DNA of 64,000 bases from Deefgea piscis (GTDB lineage: Bacteria > Pseudomonadota > Gammaproteobacteria > Burkholderiales > Chitinibacteraceae), in the NCBI RefSeq assembly GCF_019665785.1, contig NZ_CP081149.1, positions 2,480,001-2,544,000 of the forward strand. Direction: 5' to 3'. Both the position numbers and the translations under genes were made by a program. Shown piece by piece: positions 28,742 through 36,998 of the stretch. Within the stretch, counting starts at the first letter, position 1. Each line of letters opens with the position of its first letter. The notes under the pieces are model-generated. The model made no database searches and was not told where the DNA came from. It saw only the letters and a program-made list of their open reading frames with translations.

Positions 28742-29215
28742 ATGGTTTCAATTCGCAATAAAGCGCTGCAATACCTTGGCCGACGCGACCATTCCCGACA
28801 AGAGCTAGCGCAAAAATTAGCGCTAGCCTATCCAGACGTCAACCCAGAAGAAATTAACGCCGTACTCGATGATTTTATTGAACGCGGCTGGCAATCGGAT
28901 GAGCGCTTTGCCGAGCAATGGGTTTACTTTCGCAGCCAACGCTATGGTCAGCAAAGATTAAGGCATGAACTGCAAGAAAAAGGCGTGAACGCCGAGCTCA
29001 TCGCCAGCGCCCTACTGCAAGCCATCGATAATGAAATCGACACCGCACGGCAGGTTTGGCAAAAAAAATTCAAAGCGGCACCGATTGATCATCAAGCACG
29101 CGGCAAACAGCTACGCTACCTCGCCAGCCGAGGATTTAGCCTGAACGTGATTTACCAAGTCGTGGGCGAGGCAGATGAATTTGACGGGTATAACGATGAT
29201 ATCGATTCGATATAA
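28742..29215 (+). CDS. recX: Regulatory protein RecX
   Basis: A 157-residue protein made of three-helix repeats: ALQYLGRRDHSRQELAQKL, then VLDDFIERGWQSDERFAEQWV and RYGQQRLRHELQEKGVN, and KQLRYLASRGFSLNVIYQVV, all typical of RecX. RecX caps RecA filaments and limits their growth. The C-terminal tail is acidic (EADEFDGYNDDIDSI). AAGAG precedes the ATG. It follows recA, with an attenuating terminator between them. Confidence 0.95.
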   Translation: MVSIRNKALQYLGRRDHSRQELAQKLALAYPDVNPEEINAVLDDFIERGWQSDERFAEQWVYFRSQRYGQQRLRHELQEKGVNAELIASALLQAIDNEIDTARQVWQKKFKAAPIDHQARGKQLRYLASRGFSLNVIYQVVGEADEFDGYNDDIDSI

Positions 29216-29247
29216 AGCCTAGCGCTAGATACCCATATTCAGGCAAT
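29216..29247. repeat. REP-like remnant after recX
   Basis: AAGCCTAGCGCTAG is followed by a TACCC-ATATTC-AGGCAATA stretch just after the recX stop. It shares the GCCTAG and GGCAATA blocks with the perfect palindrome next to narK (33121-33165), but the other arm has decayed. It abuts the collapsed structured repeat. Confidence 0.45.
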
Positions 29248-29310
29248 ATTCAGATCAGGTGTTGATGCTGTGCCGCAGGCACTTAAAACCACAAGCACGT
29301 AATCTGAACA
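29248..29310. repeat. Dispersed structured repeat, collapsed 63-bp copy
   Basis: This copy keeps only the two ends of the ~265-bp element: ATTCAGATCAGGTGTTGATGC on the left and GGCACTTAAAACC to AATCTGAACA on the right. They are joined at GTGCCGC, which occurs near both ends of the full copies. It is therefore either a deletion product between these short direct repeats or the ground form into which the centre was added. Confidence 0.7.
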
Positions 29311-29377
29311 ACACCATGCATACGCTACCGACGCCCTCAACTCACTAGATTGGCCGCGATGGTAGCGTGTGCGTACA

Positions 29378-29402
29378 ATGCGTGGATTCAAATCCACCGC
29401 AT
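29378..29402 (+). promoter_or_regulatory. 5' leader hairpin before the monooxygenase gene
   Basis: ATGCGTGGAT (29378-29387) pairs with ATCCACCGCAT (29392-29402), one bulged base, TCAA loop. It ends 8 bases before the start codon, where the ribosome would bind, and no Shine-Dalgarno sequence is visible. It may influence translation initiation. Confidence 0.4.
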
Positions 29403-29410
29403 AAAAATCC

Positions 29411-29743
29411 ATGTCTAACTCAACTGAATCGAATTATGTCGTCAACACACAGCAACTGGTTTGTGTGGCGAGCTTTTTAGCCAAAGAAGGCCATCAGACC
29501 GAGCTACTGGCTGCGCTGGCAGACCTGATTGCCGATACGCGCCGCGAAGCGGGCTGCATTCGTTACGAGCTCAATATCAGCCGCGATGAGCCACGCCGCA
29601 TGACTTTTGTCGAAAAATTTGTCGATCTTGCCGCGTTTGAGCAGCACTGCGCCAAACCGGCCATTCAACATTATTTCCATCACATCATGCCGCAATGGGT
29701 TGAGTCGTATCAGGTAGAAACCTATCACCAAGTCATCGCCTAA
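29411..29743 (+). CDS. Antibiotic biosynthesis monooxygenase-family (ABM) protein
   Basis: A 110-residue small alpha/beta-barrel protein of the ABM/YgiN type: VCVASFLAKEGHQTELLAALADLI, then EAGCIRYELNISRDEPRRMTFVEKFVDLAAFEQHCAKPAIQHYF and a final VESYQVETY. Family members are cofactor-free quinol monooxygenases or enzymes of related small-molecule oxidation; the substrate here is unknown. It is a single gene, preceded by the collapsed repeat and a leader hairpin and followed by a strong terminator. Confidence 0.87.
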   Translation: MSNSTESNYVVNTQQLVCVASFLAKEGHQTELLAALADLIADTRREAGCIRYELNISRDEPRRMTFVEKFVDLAAFEQHCAKPAIQHYFHHIMPQWVESYQVETYHQVIA

Positions 29744-29745
29744 AT

Positions 29746-29786
29746 AAAAACCGCCATGCAGAATCAATCGCATGGCGGTTTTTTTA
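29746..29786. terminator. Strong terminator between the ABM gene and nirD
   Basis: AAAAACCGCCATGC pairs with GCATGGCGGTTTTT across a 10-base loop and is followed by further T. As the two genes converge and A tracts are present on the other side, it can serve both. Confidence 0.87.
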
Positions 29787-29799
29787 CGCTGCTTAACCC

Positions 29800-30123
29800 T
29801 TAGATTTGCACTTCAACCTGCTGGCCAAGCACCCGAACGGCAAAGCTTTGAATTGAGCGCTCGGTGCTTTCATAACAAACGCCATCGCGCAAACGAAAAC
29901 GTTGTTTTTTAAGTGGGCTTGCCACCCATAGCTCGCCGTCGTGCTCAACAATCAGACCGCGCGATAACACGCTGGCCCCAGCAAAAGGGTCAATATTATC
30001 CAGCGCAAACACTTGCTCATCGGCATACGGCCGAAAAATCGCCAACTGCCGCTCGCCCACTAAGGCACACACCCCAGTACCGGGCAAAATGGCATTCAAA
30101 TCACAGACTGTATTCCAATTCAT
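29800..30123 (-). CDS. nirD: Nitrite reductase (NADH) small subunit NirD
   Basis: A 107-residue Rieske-fold protein: WNTVCDLNAILPGTGVCALV, FRPYADEQVFALDNIDPFAGASVLSRGLI, ASPLKKQRFRLRDGVCYE. As in other NirD proteins the Rieske Cys-His cluster ligands are missing. NirD supports NirB in NADH-dependent reduction of nitrite to ammonium in the cytoplasm. AAAGGAGAG before 30123 fixes the start; the much longer frame upstream overlaps nirB and is not used. It is 85 bases downstream of nirB and ends the operon. Confidence 0.93.
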   Translation of the reverse strand: MNWNTVCDLNAILPGTGVCALVGERQLAIFRPYADEQVFALDNIDPFAGASVLSRGLIVEHDGELWVASPLKKQRFRLRDGVCYESTERSIQSFAVRVLGQQVEVQI

Positions 30124-30208
30124 TATTCTCTCCTTTCGCTCGCCAATCAGTGCGAGTGCGTCGAATCCAAATCGATGTCGACGCCCCACTGCTGAGCGAT
30201 ATTGCGCC

Positions 30209-32749
30209 TTAAATAATCGGCTTAATGGCAATGACCTTGCGCTCGTCCAATTGTGCTGGGCGAATTTGCTCGCGCGCCGGCACAAATTGCACATTCGGGT
30301 CGTGCGCTTCACTATTAATAAAGTGGGCAAAACGCGCCAATTGATCGGCATCGCTCAATGTCGTTTTCCATTCGCACTGATATTGACTGCGGATACTCGC
30401 CAAATCGTTCTCTAATTGCTCGGCAATCCCAAGCTTGTCGTCAACAATCACCGAACGCAGATAATCCACACCGCCTTCCATGCTTAATAACCAGCTGGCC
30501 GTACGTTGCAATTTATCGGCAGTTGTCACGTAAAACATCATAAAGCGATCGAGATAGCGCAATAAAGTCTCGCGGTCTAAATCAGACGCCAGTAAATCAG
30601 CATGGCGCGGTTTCATCCCGCCATTGCCACATATATATAAATTCCAACCCGCGTCCGTGGCAATAATGCCAACGTCTTTACCCTGCGCTTCAGCACATTC
30701 GCGGGTACAGCCGGATACGCCAAATTTCATTTTATGCGGCGTGCGAATCCCTTTATAACGATGCTCAAGATCAACGCCCAAGCCCACACTGTCTTGCACG
30801 CCAAAACGGCACCAAGTGCTGCCGACACAGGTCTTCACCATCCGTAATGATTTGGCATACGCTTGGCCAGTTTCAAAACCAGCGTCGATCAAGCGCGACC
30901 AAATCACGGGTAAATCACCTTTGTGCGCGCCAAACAAACCAATGCGCTGCGCCCCGGTGACTTTGGTATACAGACCGTAGTCTTTGGCCACTGCCGCCAA
31001 TGCCATCAAGCCTTCTGGCGTCACCTCGCCACCGGCCATACGTGGAATCACCGAATACGTGCCGTCTTTTTGCATATTGCCCAAAAACACATCATTGGTG
31101 TCTTGCAGCGGCGTATTGGCTGGCGACAAAACATAGTCGCCCCACGCACTGGCCAAAATCGAGCCTATGGTCGGTTTACACGTTTCACAGCCATAGCCAT
31201 GCCCAAACTGAGCGATCGCTTCGTCAAAGGTTTTTACGCCAGCGACTTTAATGAGGTGGTACAAATCTTGGCGTGAATGCGGGAAATGCGCGCATAAATG
31301 ATTTTTTACTTCAACGCCATTGCGCGCCAATTCGGCATTCAGCACCTGACTAATCAACGGTACACAGCCGCCACAGCCAGTACCTGCGCCCGTTTCAGCC
31401 TTAATCGCTGCTAGCGTGTGATGCCCCGCCGCGACGGCATCGGCAATTTTTTGTTTACTTACATCAAAACACGAGCAAATCACTGCGGATGCCGGCAAGG
31501 CATCCACGCCCAACGCCGGTTTGGCCCCAGCATAAGCAGGCAAAATCAATGCGTCTGGATGCTCGGGCACGGGCATCGCGTTCAGCATCATTTGCAATAA
31601 TTGACCGTAATCATCCACGTCACCAATCAGCACCGCACCCAATAGCGTAGTGCCATCTTGTGAGACGACGATTTTTTTATAAATCCCAGCTTGATCGTCT
31701 TGGAATACATAGCTATGGCAACCGGGCGTGCGCCCTTGCGCGTCACCAATACTACCAACGGAAACGCCCAATAATTTTAATTTGGCGCTCATATCGGCGC
31801 CGGTAAAGGCATTGTCACGGCCCAATAAATGATCCACCGCCACTTGCGCCATTTTGTAGCCCGGTGCAACCAGACCAAAATACTGCCCCTGCCATGCTGC
31901 GCATTCACCAACGGCATAAATATCCGCGTTTGACGTTTGGCAGTGATCATTAATCACCACACCACCACGCTCGGCGACTTCCAGTTTGCCATAGCGAGCC
32001 AAATTGTCTTGCGGGCGAATCCCGGTCGAGAACACAATCACATCGGCTTCTAAATGACTGCCATCGGCAAATACCAAGCGATGCGCAGCGTGTTGCCCGC
32101 CATGCATTTGAATGTCAGTGGTGTTTTTACCGGTATGCACCGTTACACCCATCGCCGTAATTTTACGGCGCAACATTTCGCCGCCCATACGGTCGAGCTG
32201 TTCGGCCATCAATACCGGCGCATATTCAACCACGTGCGTTGCCAAGCCCAAGGCTTTAAGCGCACCTGCGGCCTCCAAGCCCAATAATCCACCACCAATC
32301 ACCACACCACTTTTGGCTGATTTGGCAGCGTCTTCAATCGCATCTAAATCATCAATGGTGCGATATACAAAGCATTCATGATGCGCGCTACCTTGAATCG
32401 GCGGCACCCACGGATACGAGCCCGTCGCCAGCACCAGCTTGTCATACGCGAGAGATTGGCCTTTATTGGTCAGCACAATTTTTTGCGCTGAATCGATATG
32501 CTTCACCGCTTCGCCGACGCAAACTTTAATGCCATTTTTTTCAAAAAATCCCGGTTTCACCAAAGACAAATCTTCATCGGTGTGGTGCGAAAAATAAGAT
32601 GACAAATGCACCCGGTCATACGCCGTTCTCGACTCAGCACACAGCACCGTGATGTCAAAATCAGCGGCATTGCCTTTATCGCACAGCTCTTCTAAAAACC
32701 GGTGTCCCACCATCCCGTTGCCCACGACAACGATACGCGTTTTCGTCAT
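30209..32749 (-). CDS. nirB: Nitrite reductase (NADH) large subunit NirB
   Basis: An 846-residue protein with, in order, an FAD/NADH oxidoreductase domain (VVVGNGMVGHRFLEEL, GVVIGGGLLGLEAAGAL), a BFD-like [2Fe-2S] domain (CSCFDVSKQKIADAV and GAGTGCGGCVP), and the siroheme/[4Fe-4S] reductase domain with CVGSTWCRFG and SGCTRECAEAQGKD, which carry the cluster cysteines. It moves electrons from NADH to siroheme to reduce nitrite to ammonium. GAGGAG precedes the ATG. It lies downstream of narK on the same strand, separated by a full copy of the structured repeat. Confidence 0.97.
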   Translation of the reverse strand: MTKTRIVVVGNGMVGHRFLEELCDKGNAADFDITVLCAESRTAYDRVHLSSYFSHHTDEDLSLVKPGFFEKNGIKVCVGEAVKHIDSAQKIVLTNKGQSLAYDKLVLATGSYPWVPPIQGSAHHECFVYRTIDDLDAIEDAAKSAKSGVVIGGGLLGLEAAGALKALGLATHVVEYAPVLMAEQLDRMGGEMLRRKITAMGVTVHTGKNTTDIQMHGGQHAAHRLVFADGSHLEADVIVFSTGIRPQDNLARYGKLEVAERGGVVINDHCQTSNADIYAVGECAAWQGQYFGLVAPGYKMAQVAVDHLLGRDNAFTGADMSAKLKLLGVSVGSIGDAQGRTPGCHSYVFQDDQAGIYKKIVVSQDGTTLLGAVLIGDVDDYGQLLQMMLNAMPVPEHPDALILPAYAGAKPALGVDALPASAVICSCFDVSKQKIADAVAAGHHTLAAIKAETGAGTGCGGCVPLISQVLNAELARNGVEVKNHLCAHFPHSRQDLYHLIKVAGVKTFDEAIAQFGHGYGCETCKPTIGSILASAWGDYVLSPANTPLQDTNDVFLGNMQKDGTYSVIPRMAGGEVTPEGLMALAAVAKDYGLYTKVTGAQRIGLFGAHKGDLPVIWSRLIDAGFETGQAYAKSLRMVKTCVGSTWCRFGVQDSVGLGVDLEHRYKGIRTPHKMKFGVSGCTRECAEAQGKDVGIIATDAGWNLYICGNGGMKPRHADLLASDLDRETLLRYLDRFMMFYVTTADKLQRTASWLLSMEGGVDYLRSVIVDDKLGIAEQLENDLASIRSQYQCEWKTTLSDADQLARFAHFINSEAHDPNVQFVPAREQIRPAQLDERKVIAIKPII

Positions 32750-32840
32750 TTCTACTCCTCACACCCATCATCGGGTGATTTCAATCCATCACAATCGACT
32801 CGCACAACGCCCTATCAGCGCCGTACATCTATTGGTGATG

Positions 32841-33102
32841 CTCAGTTTTGGTGTTGATGCTGTGCCGCGCTCGTTGGGCTGGGGCTTAAAAACCCGTCCA
32901 AGCGCACCGAGTGCGGAAGGGAGACAAACAGTTTTACCGTTTGGCTCACGACAATCGAGGGCATCGGGGACCGATGCGCGCTCGGGTCGCCTTTCTTTGC
33001 TTACTTTCTTTGGCGACACAAAGAAAGTAAGCCCCCGTCGCGGACTGCGACTGTAAACAGCGGTGCCGCAGGCACTTAAATCCATCAACACATATTCTGA
33101 AC
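32841..33102. repeat. Dispersed structured repeat, full copy 2 (between narK and nirB)
   Basis: About 262 bp and clearly homologous to 23906-24170. It keeps the GCATCGG/CCGATGC hairpin (32961-32977) and a second stem CTTACTTTCTTTG/CAAAGAAAGTAAG (33000-33031), whose sequence differs from copy 1 but still pairs perfectly. The left end has decayed (CTCAGTTTTGG), and the right end is ATTCTGAAC. It sits in the leader of nirB and could affect narK-nirB read-through. Confidence 0.8.
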
Positions 33103-33120
33103 ATCGTATATCTATTCGAT

Positions 33121-33165
33121 GTATTGCCCTCTAGGCCAAAAAACACAAAGCCTAGATGGCAATAC
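33121..33165. repeat. REP-like palindrome just downstream of narK
   Basis: GTATTGCC-CT-CTAGGC (33121-33136) pairs with GCCTAG-AT-GGCAATAC (33150-33165), giving 14 base pairs with one internal mismatch pair. It begins 4 bases after the narK stop codon. On the minus strand its loop, not its tail, holds the T run, so it is more likely a messenger-end stabiliser than a classical terminator. It is the best-kept copy of the GGTATTGC palindrome family. Confidence 0.7.
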
Positions 33166-33168
33166 GTA

Positions 33169-34572
33169 CTAGCAAGGCAATTCAGCTTTTGGGCTAGCGT
33201 AATAACGCCAAGTCATCCACACGCAGCTCACATAAAAAGCAATAAACGCGTACAAGGCTAACTCGGGGCCGCCACTGGCTTGCATCGACAAACCAAAGCT
33301 TTGCGGAATAAAGAAACCACCATAGGCACCAATCGCACTAATAAAGCCCGCTGCTGCCGCTGATTCTTGCATCCCACCCAAGCGCGCCGCTTTTTGTGCC
33401 GCTTCATCGCTCCCCTTTGCCTCGCGCATTCTCAACGTGGCAAAAATCGTTGGAATCATCTTATACGTCGAGCCATTACCCAAACCGGCAAAGGTAAACA
33501 GCAATAAAAACATGGCAAAAAAGCCTGGCCAAGAACCACCACTTAACTGCCCATCGACGCCCAACTCAGGCAAAAACGCCAACACGCCCAACACAGAAAA
33601 TGCCATCGCCATAAACACAAGTAGAGTAACCTTCGCACCACCAATTTTGTCGGAAATAATACCGCCCACTGGCCGTATTAATGCCCCGATCAACGGTCCT
33701 AAAAAGGCATATTTCATGACAGCAACATCTGGAAACAAGGACTTAGTCAGCAAGGCAAAAGCACCCGCAAAGCCAATAAAACTGCCAAAAGTACCGATAT
33801 ACAACCAGCACATTAGCCAATTGTGTTTGCGGCGAAAAATCACCGCTTGCTGAGCAAACGACGAGCGCGCATCGGCAATATCATTCATGCCAAACCAAGC
33901 CGCCACTGACGCGATCGCAATCAATGGCACCCACATAAAGCCCGCGTTTTGCAACCAAAGTGATTGCGCTGCGCCTTCTTTAAGATAACTTTGCGCCTCG
34001 CCGCCAAAAGCGCCAAACAAGGGCAAAGTGATCGCCAACGGAATCAATAATTGCGCCAAAGAAACGCCCAAATTACCAAAGCCAGCGTTCAAACCATTGG
34101 CCGAGCCTTTTTTTGCTGTCGGGAAAAAATAACCAATATTGGCCATCGAGCTAGCAAAATTGCCGCTACCCAAACCACACAGCAGCGCAATCACCAGTAG
34201 CTCGGTGTAAGACGTCGTTGGATCTTGCACCGCAAAGCCCAGCCACAGCGCCGGAATCAACAACAGCGCCGTTGAAATCGCCGTCCATTTACGCCCACCA
34301 AATCGTGCAGGCATGAACGAGTAAAAAATCCGCAGCGTGGCACCCGACAATTGCGGCAACGCCGTTAACATAAACAACTGCTCTTTACTAAAACTAAAGC
34401 CAGCAGAATTTAAATTCAGCGCCACCACACTCCACAGCACTGAAATCACAAAACCCAAAGTCAAACAGGGAATCGAAATCGCCAAATTGCGCTTGGCCAC
34501 CGACTGACCTTGCTCTTGCCAAAACACCGGATTTTCCGGTTCCCAACGCGTTAACACCGCACTTTTTGCCAT
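33169..34572 (-). CDS. narK: Nitrate/nitrite transporter NarK
   Basis: A 467-residue 12-TM major facilitator protein of the NNP family: LWSVVALNLNSAGFSFSKEQLFMLTALPQLSGATLRIFYSF, then the nitrate signature region GLGSGNFASSMANIGYFFP and, in the second half, FTFAGLGNGSTYKMIPTIF. It imports nitrate and/or exports nitrite. The start at 34572 follows AAAGGAA; the longer frame to 34800 has no ribosome binding site and crosses a terminator. It precedes nirB on the same strand. No nitrate reductase gene is visible in the window. Confidence 0.95.
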   Translation of the reverse strand: MAKSAVLTRWEPENPVFWQEQGQSVAKRNLAISIPCLTLGFVISVLWSVVALNLNSAGFSFSKEQLFMLTALPQLSGATLRIFYSFMPARFGGRKWTAISTALLLIPALWLGFAVQDPTTSYTELLVIALLCGLGSGNFASSMANIGYFFPTAKKGSANGLNAGFGNLGVSLAQLLIPLAITLPLFGAFGGEAQSYLKEGAAQSLWLQNAGFMWVPLIAIASVAAWFGMNDIADARSSFAQQAVIFRRKHNWLMCWLYIGTFGSFIGFAGAFALLTKSLFPDVAVMKYAFLGPLIGALIRPVGGIISDKIGGAKVTLLVFMAMAFSVLGVLAFLPELGVDGQLSGGSWPGFFAMFLLLFTFAGLGNGSTYKMIPTIFATLRMREAKGSDEAAQKAARLGGMQESAAAAGFISAIGAYGGFFIPQSFGLSMQASGGPELALYAFIAFYVSCVWMTWRYYASPKAELPC

Positions 34573-34636
34573 GATTTTTTTCCTTTCATTTGCCAGCCGC
34601 ACCCTACTTTCAGCGGTATGCGGCCAACTATACGGC

Positions 34637-34662
34637 AAAAAAAAAGCGCCCCAAGGGCGCCA
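34637..34662 (-). terminator. Intrinsic terminator between the NAD(P)-binding gene and narK
   Basis: Read on the minus strand, a GGCGCCC/GGGGCGC stem is followed by nine T. It can end the transcript of the gene at 34915-35562, although 250 bases separate them. It also lies in the possible narK leader. The 34663-34914 stretch otherwise shows only a TTGAT-N4-ACCAA half-match to an FNR site (34775-34788). Confidence 0.8.
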
Positions 34663-34914
34663 AAAGCAAAAACCTACCACCAAAGAAATAGCGCCAATCC
34701 GCAGTAAAATCCCAGCATTCACCCTAGCTAAGCAAATACCCGCATATGACCTCAGCATAAACTCAGCATTGAGCTTGATCTGCACCAAAACCCGCAGCAA
34801 AGCCCTAACCCAATCGAGGTAGAGGGTAAATAATCAACAACATCCATTCATTTGATTATGCGCAAACTCAATACCGCAGAAAAGCAATCTCGGCCCAGCA
34901 TCAAAGCCCAAAAA

Positions 34915-35562
34915 TCAATCCTGATTCGCCATTTGCGCCGACTCAATCACACTCACCCCAGGCGCTGCGCTGAGTGCCGCTGCTAACATGCTCGCGGCGA
35001 CGCGTTCCACCTTCACCGCCCGCCACGCTGCCGGAATAAAGCCGGCAAAATGCCGATTGAGCCATAAGCCGAATTCTTCTGCTCGGCGTCGATCGGGGCG
35101 TACGCCAGCATCGAGCAAAGACGGCCGAACAATAGTCAACGAGCGAAAGCCCAAGGCGCGCACATCGCGTTCAGCCTCGCCCTTGGTGCGCAGATACAAA
35201 CCGCTAGCCTGTGCATTGGCACCCAATGAGGAATTTAACACCAAAGTTGGCGTTGCTGCCTGATGCAAGCACTGGGCTGCCTGCAATACGTAGTCGTAAT
35301 CAACGCGCCGAAATGCTACCGCCGAGCCAGCGATTTTGCGCGTTGTGCCCAGTGCACAGAGTGCCGCATCCACCTGCCACCATGCCGCGTCATTCGGCAG
35401 CGCATCAAAGTCGACAATCGGATTTTGTAATTTAATATGCGCCGTTAAAGCGCGCCGTGTCGGCGCGATCACCCGCGCTACATCGGCGTGCGCCAAAGCC
35501 TGCTGCAATAATTGCTGACCCACCGCACCAGTTGCCCCTAAAATCAACAGCGTTTTTTGCAT
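34915..35562 (-). CDS. NAD(P)-binding atypical SDR (HTATIP2-like)
   Basis: A 215-residue Rossmann protein: LLILGATGAVGQQLLQQAL at the N-terminus with the GxxGxxG nucleotide motif, LCALGTTRKIAGSAVAFRRVDYDYV, LNSSLGANAQASGLYLRTKGEAE holding a Tyr-x3-Lys, and FRSLTIVRPSLLDAG. This is the pattern of the HTATIP2/CC3-like group of atypical SDRs, seen in many proteobacteria with unknown substrate. It is a single gene divergent from nothing obvious; a terminator lies about 255 bases downstream. Confidence 0.85.
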   Translation of the reverse strand: MQKTLLILGATGAVGQQLLQQALAHADVARVIAPTRRALTAHIKLQNPIVDFDALPNDAAWWQVDAALCALGTTRKIAGSAVAFRRVDYDYVLQAAQCLHQAATPTLVLNSSLGANAQASGLYLRTKGEAERDVRALGFRSLTIVRPSLLDAGVRPDRRRAEEFGLWLNRHFAGFIPAAWRAVKVERVAASMLAAALSAAPGVSVIESAQMANQD

Positions 35563-35734
35563 CTATCCAACCTCAAACACACAAACCCACAGGCTCATCA
35601 GACAAACCGCCGCGCCACTATTAGAGCGCAGCGCTACCAGCATAACCAGCACTTGGACACACTGTTTCGCACTCAGTTGCAAAATGAAGCGACCGGTTGT
35701 TATACCCGCATCTTTTTGCTCGTTCCCGCACGAT

Positions 35735-35965
35735 TTACAGTAAAAAAATCAAACATAACAACACCGCAGTAATCGCCAACAAACCATAAAACAATAACTG
35801 CGCTTTTTGCTGCGTTTTTTTGGCCTGCTCTAACAAGGGACGGCTATTTTCAAAATGCTTTTTCTGTAAATCCATTGCTTCAAACTGTCTTTGTATTTGC
35901 AATTCTTGATTGGCTAATATTTTTTCTAGAATCGCGATGATATTTTTTTGCTCGGTATTTTCCAT
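35735..35965 (-). CDS. Small single-pass membrane protein with coiled coil
   Basis: A 76-residue protein with a Gln/Glu/Lys-rich helical N-terminal part (about residues 5-52, coiled-coil-like) and a C-terminal membrane helix (LLFYGLLAITAVLLCLIFLL). This is a tail-anchored layout. AAGGGGGAT lies at a good distance before the ATG, which makes it likely to be real. Function unknown. Confidence 0.65.
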   Translation of the reverse strand: MENTEQKNIIAILEKILANQELQIQRQFEAMDLQKKHFENSRPLLEQAKKTQQKAQLLFYGLLAITAVLLCLIFLL

Positions 35966-36076
35966 ATCACTAATCCCCCTTTGATTGAATATCGAATGAA
36001 TGGCTTTAAAGCGCCCCAGGTTTTTTAGATATACCCAGCTAACGCAGCCTGATTGCCCCTGTTGAGCAGAAAAAGA

Positions 36077-36427
36077 CTATTTTTCCGCCAAAGCAAAACC
36101 GGCGCTGCCCGGTGCAACGACGGAGACAAATACCAAAGGCACTTGGCCGGTATTTACAGCGCCATGCACTTGCCCAGGGTTTGCAATGGCAATATCTCCA
36201 GCCTTGAGTTGCGCAACAATACCGCCGCCTTGGTAATAGTCTGCCTCTCCGGAAATCACCGTCCAAGTATCTTGGCCATGCGGGTGAATATGGGCGGCGA
36301 TTTCTTGCCCAGGATGGGCGTGCCAAACCACCACCACTGCGTCTTTCGTCTCCAGAACCACAGAGCGTATGGGTTCGCCGTTTGATGGCCGAATATATTC
36401 TGATACCGGAAAGATTCTTGATTCCAT
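36077..36427 (-). CDS. Cupin-domain protein
   Basis: A 116-residue single cupin. The metal-site motifs are visible: HAHPGQEIAAHIHPHGQDTWTVISGEADYY (motif 1, with His residues and Glu) and GDIAIANPGQVHGAVN (motif 2). The fold is complete but the substrate is unknown. The ATG at 36427 was preferred to 36439 because GGAG lies 6 bases upstream of it. It is the last clearly host gene before the prophage cargo region. Confidence 0.85.
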   Translation of the reverse strand: MESRIFPVSEYIRPSNGEPIRSVVLETKDAVVVVWHAHPGQEIAAHIHPHGQDTWTVISGEADYYQGGGIVAQLKAGDIAIANPGQVHGAVNTGQVPLVFVSVVAPGSAGFALAEK

Positions 36428-36439
36428 CACCATCTCCAA

Positions 36440-36998
36440 TCATCGAGCGGGTTTAAAAAACCGTAACAGATAAAAAGTATCCAAGCGTGCTAACTGTTGC
36501 ATCATCACCGCTGCGCGGCGTGGGTTAATAGATAACATAGCCATCATTGGCAGCACTGCATGGCATGAGCAATCACATCGCCAAGTCAATGCGCCCTCTG
36601 GTGCATCGCGTATCAAACGCAATTCCAAGAATGCCACCCAACGTACCGCGCAAGCCATCGCGCAAAGCATGAGTCAGCATCATGACAACACCGAGGCTAG
36701 AACTAAATACCGTATCGGTCGCCATTTGCAAAAAGCGAATAATGCGGCAAAAGCACTACACCTTTCCCTACCCAATGAGAACGAGCCAACTCACACCGGA
36801 TCAATGTGCTGCGGTGCAATAATGATAGTTTGTCGAGCCAGCAAGGACTGTTTGATTATTTTTTACTCACGCGCTATAAGCCGCACTGGCACTGGGTTTG
36901 AGTGGCTTATCTACCGTTTATCCACAGCGTTAACCTCAGCTTTTGTGGATTTAAAACCCCCATCTAGCGCAAATTTGAGTGATGTTTTGGACTACAAA
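36440..36998. other. 560-base gap at the host/prophage boundary, no supported gene
   Basis: Short frames exist on both strands, but none has a ribosome binding site or a family I recognise. The minus-strand stretch at about 36560-36720 (SLGVVMMLTHALRDGLRGTL) might be a remnant of a LysE/RhtB transporter, but this is a weak guess. A single TTATCCACA sequence is at 36918-36926. The right edge joins the partial endolysin repeat directly. Confidence 0.4.

Noticed and set aside
29378..29402. tRNA T-arm-like sequence (GTGGATTCAAATCCAC)
   Set aside because: No matching acceptor, D-arm or anticodon arm lies upstream at the right distances, and no CCA end follows in the correct place.
36440..36720. 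Possible LysE/RhtB transporter remnant on the minus strand
   Set aside because: Only a short stretch is suggestive and the expected downstream motifs of the family are not found, so no pseudogene is claimed.
36918..36926. Perfect DnaA box TTATCCACA
   Set aside because: Only one such site and no nearby cluster, AT-rich unwinding region or replication gene, so no origin is claimed.
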